Source of the DNA: Streptomyces griseoluteus
GTDB lineage: Bacteria; Actinomycetota; Actinomycetes; Streptomycetales; Streptomycetaceae
Assembly: GCA_000717735.1 (NCBI GenBank)
Contig: JOBE01000008.1
Span: 62,001 to 126,000, forward strand
DNA length: 64,000 nucleotides
Direction of reading: 5' to 3'
A model generated the notes under the pieces. That model did no database searches. It had not been told where the DNA came from and worked only from the letters and a program-made list of their open reading frames with translations. A program made the position numbers and the translations under genes. Positions 49,429 to 58,310 of this stretch are shown in pieces (the first letter of the stretch is position 1; every line of letters starts with the position of its first letter).

Positions 49429-50955
49429 TCAGGAGGCGGTACCGACCACGGCCTCCGCGGCCGCGCGGCCGCAGACGCGGGCAGCGCCGTGGGTGGCGAT
49501 GTGCAGGGCTCCACGGGGCTCGGCCTCGTTGAGGCCCATCTCGACCACCACGGTGTCCGGGCGGGCCGCGACGAGGCTGTCCAGGGCCTGCGTCATCCAC
49601 GGGTGCCGGTGGGCGTCGCGTACCACGGCCACGATCCGCCGCTCCCCCGCGGCCGCGAGGACCGCGTCCACGGAGGAGTCGGCGTAGGAGCCGGTCTCCG
49701 TGCCGGGCAGAAGTCGCCCGAGTTCGGCGGCGATGCCCCAGGGCGTCTCGTCGCCGACCGCGAAGTTGGCGACGGGCGTGAAGGAGGCCACGTAGGGAGC
49801 GCTGGTCATCGGCGTGTACGGCCGCTCCCCACGGGTCACCTTGAGGGCCCGGCGGGCGGCGACGAGTCCGATGTCGGCGCCGGGCGCGGTCCCCTCCTGC
49901 ACTGCCGCGCCCGGCACCGTCTCAGCCCCGCCCCTCGCCCGGTGCGACTGGGTCCAGGCCGCCAGGGCGCGCACGCGCGCCGCGGCGTCGGCCAGCCGCT
50001 CCTCGGGCAGTTCACCGGTCCGTACCGCGTTCACGAGCGCGTCGCGCAGCCGCAGTACGGTGCCCTCGTCACACAGCCCGCCGCCGACGCAGATGGCGTC
50101 GGCGCCCGCGGCGATGGCGAGGACGGATCCGCGCTCGATGCCGTACGTCGCCGCGACGGCCTGCATCTCCATGCCGTCGGTGACGATCAGTCCCTCGAAG
50201 CCCAGTTCCTGGCGGAGCAGACCGGTGAGGATCTGCGGGCTCAGGGTGGCCGGACGGTGGGGGTCGAGCGCGGACAGCAGGATATGCGCGCTCATGACCG
50301 CTTTGGTACCCGCGGCGACGGCGGCGCGGAAAGGTACCAGCTCACGGGCGTGCAGTGTGGCGAGGTCCACATCGATCCGGGGCAGCGCGTCGTGGGAGTC
50401 CACGTTCGTGTCGCCGTGTCCGGGGAAGTGCTTCGTGCAGGCCGCGACCCCGACGCCCTGGAGGCCGTCGACGTACGCCACGGTGTGCCGGGCGACGAGG
50501 TCCGGGTCCGGCCCGAAGGACCGGACGCCGATGACCGGGTTCTCGGCGTTGGAGTTCACGTCCGCCGAGGGCGCCCAGTTGAGGTCGACCCCGCACCGGG
50601 CGAGCCGGCGGCCGAGCTCGCGGGCCACGGCCCGGGTGAGTTCGACGTCGTCCACGCTGCCGAGCGCGTAGTTGCCGGGGAACGACGAGCCCTGCTTGAC
50701 CTCCAGGCGGGTGACGTCCCCGCCCTCCTCGTCGATGGCGACGAGGACGTCGTCCCCCTCGGCCCTCAGCTGCGCGGTGAGCGCCGTGAGCTGCTCGGGG
50801 CTGACGATGTTCCGGCCGAACAGGCCGACGGAGGACAGGCCCTCGCCGATGCGGCGGAGCAGCCAGTCGGGGGCGGTGGTGCCGACGAAGCCCGGCTGGA
50901 GCACCGTGAGCGCGTCACGGGTCAGGGTGTCCGTGCCGTGTACGAGTGTGGTCAT
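49429..50955 (-). CDS. dasD: Glycoside hydrolase family 3 beta-N-acetylhexosaminidase
   Basis: A 508-residue GH3 enzyme expected to split chitobiose taken up by DasABC into GlcNAc. The family motif KHFPGHGDTNVDSHD near residue 180 carries the Lys-His and catalytic-dyad region, and the nucleophile strand is IVTDGMEMQAV near residue 270. No signal peptide is visible, so it acts in the cytosol. ATG 50955 lies 7 nt after the dasC stop, at the end of the dasABCD cluster. Confidence 0.92.
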   Translation of the reverse strand: MTTLVHGTDTLTRDALTVLQPGFVGTTAPDWLLRRIGEGLSSVGLFGRNIVSPEQLTALTAQLRAEGDDVLVAIDEEGGDVTRLEVKQGSSFPGNYALGSVDDVELTRAVARELGRRLARCGVDLNWAPSADVNSNAENPVIGVRSFGPDPDLVARHTVAYVDGLQGVGVAACTKHFPGHGDTNVDSHDALPRIDVDLATLHARELVPFRAAVAAGTKAVMSAHILLSALDPHRPATLSPQILTGLLRQELGFEGLIVTDGMEMQAVAATYGIERGSVLAIAAGADAICVGGGLCDEGTVLRLRDALVNAVRTGELPEERLADAAARVRALAAWTQSHRARGGAETVPGAAVQEGTAPGADIGLVAARRALKVTRGERPYTPMTSAPYVASFTPVANFAVGDETPWGIAAELGRLLPGTETGSYADSSVDAVLAAAGERRIVAVVRDAHRHPWMTQALDSLVAARPDTVVVEMGLNEAEPRGALHIATHGAARVCGRAAAEAVVGTAS

Positions 50956-50962
50956 GGGGCCC

Positions 50963-51829
50963 TTATCCCTTCACCGCGCCGGCGGTCATGCCGCCGACGG
51001 CCTTGCGCTGGAGGAAGAGGAAGACGACGAGCACGGGAAGTGCGAAGAGCGTGGAGGCGGCCATGGTGGCGCCCCAGTCGCTGCCGAACGCGGTCTGGAA
51101 CTGGGTCAGCCAGAGCGTCAGGGTCTGCGACTCCTTGTCCTTGTTCAGCATGAGGATCATGGCGAACTCGTTCCAGGCCGTGATGAAGCCGAAGAGCGAG
51201 GTCGACATCAGGCCGGGGGCCAGGAGCGGGAAGATCACCTTGCGGAAGGCCTGGCCGCGGGTGCAGCCGTCGATCTGCGCGGCCTCCTCCAGCTCGACCG
51301 GGACGGCGGCGATGAAGCCGCGCAGGGTCCAGATCGTGAACGGGAGGACCATGACGAAGTAGACGAGCGTGAGCATCGGAATGCTGTTCAGCATGTCGTT
51401 CTCACGGGAGATCATGTACATCGCGATGACCATGACCTCCCAGGGGGCCATCTGCGCCAGCATCACGATGAGGACGATGCCCTTGCGGCCCTTGAACCTC
51501 ATCCGGGCGATGGCGAAGCTCGCGGCCAGGGCGACGAGGAGGGCGAGCAGCACGGCCCCGATGGTGACCATGAGGCTGTTGGTGACGTACGTCCAGAAGA
51601 GGTCGACACCGGTCGCCGTCGTGTAGTTCTCCAGCGTCGGCGTGAAGACGAAGACGGGGTCCTTCGTCATGATCTCGTGCTGCGGCTTCAGCGAGGACGA
51701 GAACATCCAGTAGACGGGGAAGACGAACACCACCGCGAGCACGAGGGCGCTGACGTTCTTGGCGACCGTGCCGACCGTGAGCGGCTTCCTGGTTCGCAGT
51801 TTCTGCGGAGTCTGGGTGGTGGCGCTCAC
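50963..51829 (-). CDS. dasC: Chitobiose ABC transporter permease DasC
   Basis: A 288-residue MalG-type permease with six transmembrane helices. The EAA loop reads EEAAQIDGCTRGQAFRKVIFPLLAPG near residue 190. The ATG at 51829 overlaps the dasB stop (ATGA). With DasB and the separately encoded MsiK ATPase it imports chitobiose and related sugars. Confidence 0.92.
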   Translation of the reverse strand: MSATTQTPQKLRTRKPLTVGTVAKNVSALVLAVVFVFPVYWMFSSSLKPQHEIMTKDPVFVFTPTLENYTTATGVDLFWTYVTNSLMVTIGAVLLALLVALAASFAIARMRFKGRKGIVLIVMLAQMAPWEVMVIAMYMISRENDMLNSIPMLTLVYFVMVLPFTIWTLRGFIAAVPVELEEAAQIDGCTRGQAFRKVIFPLLAPGLMSTSLFGFITAWNEFAMILMLNKDKESQTLTLWLTQFQTAFGSDWGATMAASTLFALPVLVVFLFLQRKAVGGMTAGAVKG

Positions 51830-52848
51830 AGCTCCTCCTCCTGCTTCAGGATCAGGCGGAAGTAGAAGGACATGACCGCGATGAGCATCACGATCGTCAG
51901 GATGGAGATGGCGGCGGCGACACCGTAGTGGAACTGGCCGACGCCCTCGATGTAGGCGTAGACCGGGAGGGTCTCGGAACCGCGGTCGGGGCCGCCCTGG
52001 TTCATGGCGTAGACCTGGGCGAACGCCTTGAAGATCCAGATGATCTCCAGGAAGGTCGTGATCATGAAGAAGGACTTCAGGTTCGGGAAGACCACGGCCC
52101 AGAAGGTCCGCCAGCCGCTGGCGCCGTCCATCTTGGCGGCCTCGTACAGCTCGGTCCCGACGGTGGTCAGGCCGGCGTACATGTTGAGGGCGACGAAGGG
52201 CACGGAGCCCCAGACGAGCAGGAGCAGGATGATGACCAGGGTGGAGAAGCCGGTCTCGAACCAGTTGTGCTGCTCGTAGCCGGAGAAGCCGAGCGTGCGC
52301 ATCACCCAGTTGGCGACGCCGAACTGCTCGTCGAAGAGCCAGCGGAAGACCGTGACGGAGGCGACGATCGGCATGGCCCAGGCGAACATCAGGGACAGCG
52401 AGAGGACCAGGCGCATCTTCTTGCCGAGCCGGTTCAGGAGCAGTCCGATGCCGGTGCCGATCGCCATGATGAGCGCGACGTTGACGGCCGTGAAGACGAC
52501 GCTTCGGACGACGACGGTCCAGAAGTGCGAGTCACCGAGGAGCTCGGTGTAGTTGTCGAAGCCGGTCCACACCGTCTCGCGGGTGATGAACTCTTTCCGG
52601 TTGAGCTGCTGGAAGGAGAGGATCACGTTGCGGATCAGCGGGTAGAGCAGGAGCGCCGCCATCGACAGCAGGGCGGGCGCGACGAGCAGGTACGGCAGCA
52701 GCCCGCTGGGCAGGGAGCGTCTGCCGCGTGGAGGCTGAAGGACTTCCTTCGGGCCCGAAGAAGGTGGCGGAGTCTGAGACTTCCCTGCCGCCCTTCCGGG
52801 CGCGTCCTGAGGATCGGCGGTCGCCGTCCCCTGGGAGTCCACGGTCAT
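51826..52848 (-). CDS. dasB: Chitobiose ABC transporter permease DasB
   Basis: A 340-residue MalF-type permease. A disordered ~45-residue N-terminus precedes the first helix (LLPYLLVAPALLSMAALLLY). The EAA loop is YEAAKMDGASGWRTFWAVVFP near residue 240. It starts 138 nt after dasA, with a 20-bp hairpin between, which would make DasA more abundant than the permeases. Confidence 0.92.
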   Translation of the reverse strand: MTVDSQGTATADPQDAPGRAAGKSQTPPPSSGPKEVLQPPRGRRSLPSGLLPYLLVAPALLSMAALLLYPLIRNVILSFQQLNRKEFITRETVWTGFDNYTELLGDSHFWTVVVRSVVFTAVNVALIMAIGTGIGLLLNRLGKKMRLVLSLSLMFAWAMPIVASVTVFRWLFDEQFGVANWVMRTLGFSGYEQHNWFETGFSTLVIILLLLVWGSVPFVALNMYAGLTTVGTELYEAAKMDGASGWRTFWAVVFPNLKSFFMITTFLEIIWIFKAFAQVYAMNQGGPDRGSETLPVYAYIEGVGQFHYGVAAAISILTIVMLIAVMSFYFRLILKQEEEL

Positions 52849-52937
52849 GGTCTTATTCCTCGCGGTTCTGGGGCTCCCGCGCCCACCGGGGCGCGGCCCG
52901 GGGGAGCGGGCCGCTGATCACTGCATCACTGCACAAC

Positions 52938-52980
52938 GCCCGGTGGTGCGGCCGGTGCGACACCGGCCGCACCACCGGGC
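52938..52980. terminator. dasA-dasB intercistronic hairpin
   Basis: A perfect 20-bp stem (52938-52957 with 52961-52980) has a 3-nt loop. It is 6 nt past the dasA stop and probably attenuates read-through into dasBC or protects the dasA mRNA 3' end. Confidence 0.85.
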
Positions 52981-52986
52981 TACGGA

Positions 52987-54282
52987 TTACTGCTGGTTGA
53001 TGCGCTCGTTGATGACCTTGTCGGCCGCCTCGCCGGCCGCCTTGGCGTCCTCACCCTTGAGGACCTTGGTCATGTAGTCCTTGATCGGGTTCGGGGCGGT
53101 CTCGACGTTCGCCCAGCCCGGGGTCACCGGGGTGACCTTGCCGGAGGCGGAGGAAAGGGCCATGGCCTCGGCGAAGGAGCCGGCGGCGGGCTTGAACTGC
53201 GCGGCGTCCGTGTTCGGAAGCAGCGCACCCTCGGTGGCGGCGGCGTACTTCGTCATGAAGTCCTTGCCGGCGGCGAGGGCCAGCCACTCCTTCGCGAGCT
53301 CCTTGTTCTGGGAGCGCTCGGCGATGGCGAGGTTCGAGCCGCCGAGGAAGACGGAGCCCGGCTTGTCGGCGGTCTTGCCCGGGATCGGGAAGTAGCCGAA
53401 GTCGGCGGTCTTGCCGGCCTTCTTCATGGCGTCGATCGCGCCGCCGGCCTCCCAGCCGAGACCGATCCAGGACGCCACGCCGCCCTTGGGGATGACGTCG
53501 GTGGACTGCTGCGGGGTCGCCTCGTCCTTGTCCTTGGGAGCGGTCGAGTAGGACGCCAGCTCCTTGTAGAAGTTCATGGCGCTGGCGGCCTCGGGGGAGG
53601 ACAGGTTGCCCTTCCACTTGTCGCCGTCCTTGACCGCGAGGTCGCTGCCCTCGTCCCAGATGAGACCCGCGAGGACGTACCAGCTCTGGCCGGGCAGGTA
53701 GATCGCCTGGCTCTTGGGGTCGGAGGCCTTGAGCTTCTTCAGGCCCTCGATCCACTCGGCGCGGGTCTTCGGCGGGGTGACGCCGGCCTTCTTGTAGGCC
53801 GCCTTGTCGTAGACGACGACGCGGTTGGCGGCGTACCACGGGGCGGAGTAGAGCTTGCCGTCCAGCTCGTTGGAGGCGACCATGCCCTTGTTCCAGGCGT
53901 CGTAGCCGAGCGTGGCCTTGTCGCCCGTCAGGTCGGCGAGACCGCCGGTGACCGCGTAGCCGGCGGTCTGGGTGTTGCCAAGCTCCAGGACGTCCGGCGG
54001 GGTGTCCTCGGAGAGGGCGGTGGTGACCTTCTCCTGGATGCCGTTCCAGATCTGCTTCTCGACCTTGACCTTGACGCCCGGGTGCTTGGCCTCGAAGGCC
54101 TTGTTCACCTCGGCCATCCAGGCGTCCGGGGCGGAGCCGTCCATGACCCAGACGGTCAGGGTCTTGTCGCCGCCGGCCGACGCCTTGCCGCCGTCCTTGC
54201 CCTTGTCACTGTCCGAACCGCACGCAGCGATAGAGACCATCATGCCTGCGACGCCGATCGCCGCGATGAGCTTGCGCTTCAC
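52987..54282 (-). CDS. dasA: Chitobiose-binding lipoprotein DasA
   Basis: A 431-residue extracellular sugar-binding protein. The N-terminus has a lipobox (SIAAC, Cys near residue 21) after a hydrophobic stretch, followed by a Lys/Gly/Asp-rich linker. The SBP domain contains WVMDGSAPDAWMAEVNKAFE. It is the first gene of dasABC, transcribed from a promoter with DasR operators at 54372 and near 54396. In S. coelicolor DasA is the main chitobiose receptor and links GlcNAc sensing to development. Confidence 0.95.
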   Translation of the reverse strand: MKRKLIAAIGVAGMMVSIAACGSDSDKGKDGGKASAGGDKTLTVWVMDGSAPDAWMAEVNKAFEAKHPGVKVKVEKQIWNGIQEKVTTALSEDTPPDVLELGNTQTAGYAVTGGLADLTGDKATLGYDAWNKGMVASNELDGKLYSAPWYAANRVVVYDKAAYKKAGVTPPKTRAEWIEGLKKLKASDPKSQAIYLPGQSWYVLAGLIWDEGSDLAVKDGDKWKGNLSSPEAASAMNFYKELASYSTAPKDKDEATPQQSTDVIPKGGVASWIGLGWEAGGAIDAMKKAGKTADFGYFPIPGKTADKPGSVFLGGSNLAIAERSQNKELAKEWLALAAGKDFMTKYAAATEGALLPNTDAAQFKPAAGSFAEAMALSSASGKVTPVTPGWANVETAPNPIKDYMTKVLKGEDAKAAGEAADKVINERINQQ

Positions 54283-54371
54283 GCCACCCTCCTCAGGGAT
54301 GCCTGCAACCCCTGCCCACCGCGCGAAGACATACGTCAGGTAGTGCTCGTGGGGCTGGGACCTGGTCTTTA

Positions 54372-54410
54372 ATGGTTTAGACCAGTACCCGGAGCTTGGC
54401 CTAGACCTTT
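54372..54410. promoter_or_regulatory. Two DasR operators (dre) upstream of dasA
   Basis: AATGGTTTAGACCAGT at 54372-54387 is a strong dre. TTGGCCTAGACCTTT at about 54397-54411 is a second, weaker one. They lie about 90-130 nt upstream of dasA and 160-200 nt upstream of dasR on the other strand, so both genes may be affected. Confidence 0.8.
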
Positions 54411-54468
54411 AGGGGTGTCAAGGGTGTATAAGAAGGGCAGTCGGGTCCGTTATCGGACCGACACCTGA

Positions 54469-55332
<864 letters not shown>

Positions 55333-55350
55333 GCGGATCCGCACACCGAA

Positions 55351-55384
55351 CAAGGGGGTCGCCGGAAATTCGGCGGCCCCCTTG
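55351..55384. terminator. Terminator after dasR
   Basis: A 14-bp stem (55351-55364 with 55371-55384, one G-T type pair) has a 6-nt loop and is followed by GTTTCG. Confidence 0.75.
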
Positions 55385-55509
55385 TTTCGCATGTCCGGAA
55401 CTTCCGTGGGGCAATCACATCCGTTATACGGACGGGGGTTCCGTGGAGCTGAAGCGTCCCCTAGATTTCCCCACCATTACCAAGGTGATCAGCGAGGGGA
55501 CGAGGCACG

Positions 55510-55764
55510 ATGCCAGAAGTGACACAAGGGAAACAAGGGACCATCACACCCCTGCGGGTGGTTATCGCACTCTGCCTGTTCGCGCCGTTCGTGGCGATGC
55601 TCTGGGTGAGCTCCTACGCGAAGACCGAGCCGCTCTTCGCCGGCATCCCGTTCTTCTACTGGTACCAGATGCTCTGGGTGCTGATCTCCACCGTTCTCAC
55701 CATGGTCGCGTACAAGCTGTGGCAGCTGGACCAGCGCGCCCGCAAGGGGGGTGACGCGCGATGA
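55510..55764 (+). CDS. DUF3311 small membrane protein
   Basis: An 84-residue protein with two transmembrane helices (VVIALCLFAPFVAMLWV and FYWYQMLWVLISTVLTMVAYK). DUF3311 proteins are encoded just before SSS-family symporters and probably form an auxiliary subunit. ATG 55510 has GAGGGGACGAGG upstream. The stop overlaps the symporter start by 4 nt. Confidence 0.88.
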   Translation: MPEVTQGKQGTITPLRVVIALCLFAPFVAMLWVSSYAKTEPLFAGIPFFYWYQMLWVLISTVLTMVAYKLWQLDQRARKGGDAR

Positions 55765-57386
55765 AGGACGGCGTGAACGGCGTCGCACTCGCCGTCTTCA
55801 TCTTCTTCTTCCTGGCCGTCACGGTCATGGGATTCCTCGCCTCGCGCTGGCGCAGGGCCGAGAACGAGAACAGCCTCGACGAATGGGGCCTGGGCGGCCG
55901 GTCGTTCGGCACCTGGGTGACCTGGTTCCTGCTCGGCGGCGACCTCTACACCGCGTACACCTTCGTCGCCGTCCCGGCGGCCATCTACGCGGCGGGCGCG
56001 GCCGGCTTCTTCGCCGTGCCGTACACGATCCTGGTCTACCCGCTGATCTTCACCTTCCTGCCGCGCCTCTGGTCGGTCTCGCACAAGCACGGATACGTCA
56101 CCACCTCCGACTTCGTACGCGGCCGCTTCGGCTCCAAGGGCCTCTCGCTCGCGGTGGCGGTCACCGGCATCCTCGCCACCATGCCGTACATCGCGCTCCA
56201 GCTCGTCGGCATCCAGGCCGTCCTGGACGTCATGGGCGTCGGCGGCGGCGAGGACACCCACTGGTTCATCAAGGACCTGCCGCTGCTCATCGCCTTCGGC
56301 GTCCTCGCGGCGTACACGTACTCCTCGGGCCTGCGCGCCCCCGCGCTCATCGCCTTCGTCAAGGACACCCTGATCTACATCGTCATCGCGGTGGCGATCA
56401 TCTACATCCCGATCAAGCTGGGCGGCTTCGACGAGATCTTCGCCAAGGCGAGCGAGGCGTACGCGCAGACCAACCCGGCGACCGGAAAGCCGCGCGGCTC
56501 GCTCGTCCCCGGTGACGCCGGCCAGTGGACGTACGCGACCCTCGCGCTCGGCTCGGCGCTCGCGCTGTTCATGTACCCGCACTCCATCACGGCGACGCTG
56601 TCGTCCCGGAGCCGTGAGGTCATCCGCCGCAACACCACGATCCTGCCGCTGTACTCGCTGATGCTGGGCCTGCTCGCACTGCTCGGCTTCATGGCGATCG
56701 CCGCCGGGATCCAGGTGAAGAACGGGCAGCTCGCCATCCCGCAGCTCTTCGAGACGATGTTCCCTGACTGGTTCGCGGGCGTCGCGTTCGCCGCGATCGG
56801 CATCGGCGCGCTCGTCCCGGCGGCGATCATGTCGATCGCCGCGGCCAACCTCTTCACCCGCAACATCTACAAGGACTTCATCAAGAAGGACGCCACCCCT
56901 GCCCAGGAGACCAAGGTCTCCAAGCTGGTCTCGCTGCTCGTGAAGGTCGGCGCGCTCGCCTTCGTCCTCACCATGGACAAGACGGTCGCCATCAACTTCC
57001 AGCTGCTCGGCGGCATCTGGATCCTGCAGACCTTCCCCGCGCTCGTCGGCGGACTCTTCACCCGCTGGATGCACCGCTGGGCGCTGCTCGCCGGCTGGGC
57101 CGTCGGCATGCTCTACGGCACGGTCGCCGCGTACGGCGTCGCCAGCCCGACCCAGAAGCACTTCGGCGGCTCCTCGGCCGAGATCCCCGGCATCGGCGAG
57201 ATCGGCTACATCGGCCTCACCGCCTTCGTCCTCAACGTCGTCGTCACGGTCGTCCTCACCTTCGTCCTCAAGGCCGTCAAGGCCCCCGAGGGCGTCGACG
57301 AGACCTCCCCTTCGGACTACACGGCGGACGCCGGCGACAAGGGCGTGCAGACCGAGATGCCGAAGCTCGGCGCCGGCACCCACTGA
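55761..57386 (+). CDS. Sodium:solute symporter (SSS family, monocarboxylate-type)
   Basis: A 541-residue symporter with about 13 transmembrane helices. It begins VALAVFIFFFLAVTVMGFLA, with DEWGLGGRSFGTWVTWFLLGGDLYTAYTF next (the family's conserved first core helix region, mentioned here only in part: GGRSFGTWVTWFLLGGD). The best match in my memory is the MctP monocarboxylate/pyruvate-lactate type, but solute identity is not resolved. It is coupled to DUF3311 by an ATGA overlap and followed by a hairpin near 57404-57450. Confidence 0.85.
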   Translation: MKDGVNGVALAVFIFFFLAVTVMGFLASRWRRAENENSLDEWGLGGRSFGTWVTWFLLGGDLYTAYTFVAVPAAIYAAGAAGFFAVPYTILVYPLIFTFLPRLWSVSHKHGYVTTSDFVRGRFGSKGLSLAVAVTGILATMPYIALQLVGIQAVLDVMGVGGGEDTHWFIKDLPLLIAFGVLAAYTYSSGLRAPALIAFVKDTLIYIVIAVAIIYIPIKLGGFDEIFAKASEAYAQTNPATGKPRGSLVPGDAGQWTYATLALGSALALFMYPHSITATLSSRSREVIRRNTTILPLYSLMLGLLALLGFMAIAAGIQVKNGQLAIPQLFETMFPDWFAGVAFAAIGIGALVPAAIMSIAAANLFTRNIYKDFIKKDATPAQETKVSKLVSLLVKVGALAFVLTMDKTVAINFQLLGGIWILQTFPALVGGLFTRWMHRWALLAGWAVGMLYGTVAAYGVASPTQKHFGGSSAEIPGIGEIGYIGLTAFVLNVVVTVVLTFVLKAVKAPEGVDETSPSDYTADAGDKGVQTEMPKLGAGTH

Positions 57387-57401
57387 CCGCGCGCTCACGA
57401 C

Positions 57402-57450
57402 CTGACGAAGGCCGTCCCGCCTCCCTCCGGGGGCAGGGCGGCCTTCGCCG
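57402..57450. terminator. Imperfect terminator after the symporter
   Basis: GAAGGCCGTCCCGCC pairs with GGCAGGGCGGCCTTC downstream with two mismatches. It lies between the symporter and GNAT genes. Confidence 0.6.
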
Positions 57451-57489
57451 TTCCGGGAGCGGGCGGCCGGCCGGAGGCACACTGCTCTC

Positions 57490-57990
57490 ATGGACTTCAC
57501 GATCAGGGCGGTACGGCCCGAGGAGTACGAGGACCTCGGCGAGCTCACCGCCGGGACCTATCTGAACGACGGACTGCTGAAGTACGGGGCCGAGGACTTC
57601 TATCTGGAGGTGCTCCGGGACACGGCACGACGCGCGCGCGAGGCCGAGGTGCTCGTCGCGGAGGAAGCCGACGGGCGCCTCATCGGCGGCGTGACCTTCG
57701 CCACCGGCGGCACCCCCTGGGCGGACATCGCGGTCGCCGGCGAGGCCGAGTTCCGGATGCTCGCGGTCACCCCCGACGCCCGCGGCAGGGGCGTCGGAGA
57801 GGCCCTCGTGCGGGCCTGCGTGGAGCGCGCGCGGGCCCTCCCCGGGTGCGCGCGCCTCGTGCTCTCCACGGACGCGAAGATGGTCTCGGCGCACCGCATA
57901 TACGAGCGCCTCGGCTTCGTCCGCACCCCGCACCGCGACTGGGACCCGATCCCCGACCACACGCTGAGGACCTACGCCCTGGAGTTCTGA
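57490..57990 (+). CDS. GNAT-family N-acetyltransferase
   Basis: A 166-residue acetyltransferase. The acetyl-CoA-binding loop is RGRGVGEALVRACVERA near residue 98, and the C-terminus HRIYERLGFVRTPHRDW is typical. The acceptor is unknown. ATG 57490 is the first start, close after the terminator. It immediately precedes the nrd regulatory region. Confidence 0.88.
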   Translation: MDFTIRAVRPEEYEDLGELTAGTYLNDGLLKYGAEDFYLEVLRDTARRAREAEVLVAEEADGRLIGGVTFATGGTPWADIAVAGEAEFRMLAVTPDARGRGVGEALVRACVERARALPGCARLVLSTDAKMVSAHRIYERLGFVRTPHRDWDPIPDHTLRTYALEF

Positions 57991-58001
57991 GCCGACGGGC
58001 G

Positions 58002-58050
58002 ACACAACATGTGGGGGGTGCCAAGAGCGGCGCCCCCCACATGTATGCTC
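58002..58050 (+). promoter_or_regulatory. Two candidate NrdR boxes
   Basis: ACACAACATGTGGGGG (58002-58017) and CCCCACATGTATGCTC (58035-58050) are arranged as inverted copies whose ACATGT centres are 32 nt apart, three helical turns. The second overlaps the -10. NrdR boxes in nrd promoters are paired at this spacing. The pair also forms a 16-bp imperfect hairpin (58007-58022 with 58029-58044). Confidence 0.55.
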
Positions 58051-58051
58051 A

Positions 58052-58170
58052 ACCTCGCTGTCGACGCAGGGGAATCCGGCGCGAATCCGGAACTGTCCCG
58101 CAACGGTGTGCTTCGTACGGATACGACGAATTTCGTACGACGTGAGTCCGAGGACCTGCCGACAGCGCAC
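58052..58170 (+). ncRNA. Adenosylcobalamin riboswitch
   Basis: The leader contains the conserved B12-box elements in order: GGGGAATCCGG, CGCGAATCCGG, ACTGTCCCGCAACGG and GTGAGTCCGAGGACCTGCC. A GCCACTG element follows near 58190. By analogy with S. coelicolor nrdABS, coenzyme B12 turns off this class Ia reductase when the B12-dependent class II enzyme can work. Confidence 0.93.
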
Positions 58171-58310
58171 CCGGTCCGTCCGTTCCGGGTGCCACTGACG
58201 TCCGGGCCTCGCGGAGTGGGCCGGTGGAAGCGTCGCGTCCGGCGTTACGGATGCCCGCCTGCCCGCCTTCCCCCGCCGCGGCCCCGAGCCGAGCGAGGGA
58301 GAGCCCCCAC

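Larger units (their letters stand above)
57991..58310 (+). promoter_or_regulatory. nrdAB promoter and leader region
   Basis: This 320-bp gene-free region contains two ACATGT-centred boxes at 58002-58017 and 58035-58050 with TATGCT as -10. These are followed by the B12 riboswitch and a GC-rich segment to the nrdA start. No coding region is seen. Confidence 0.6.

Noticed and set aside
49357..51153. Long open frame on the plus strand opposite dasD and dasC
   Set aside because: Composition (Gly/Arg/Asp/His-rich, no motifs) and perfect overlap with clear genes show it is a high-GC shadow.
55656..57548. 630-codon open frame opposite the symporter gene
   Set aside because: It encodes charged low-complexity sequence, and the opposite strand is an unmistakable SSS symporter.
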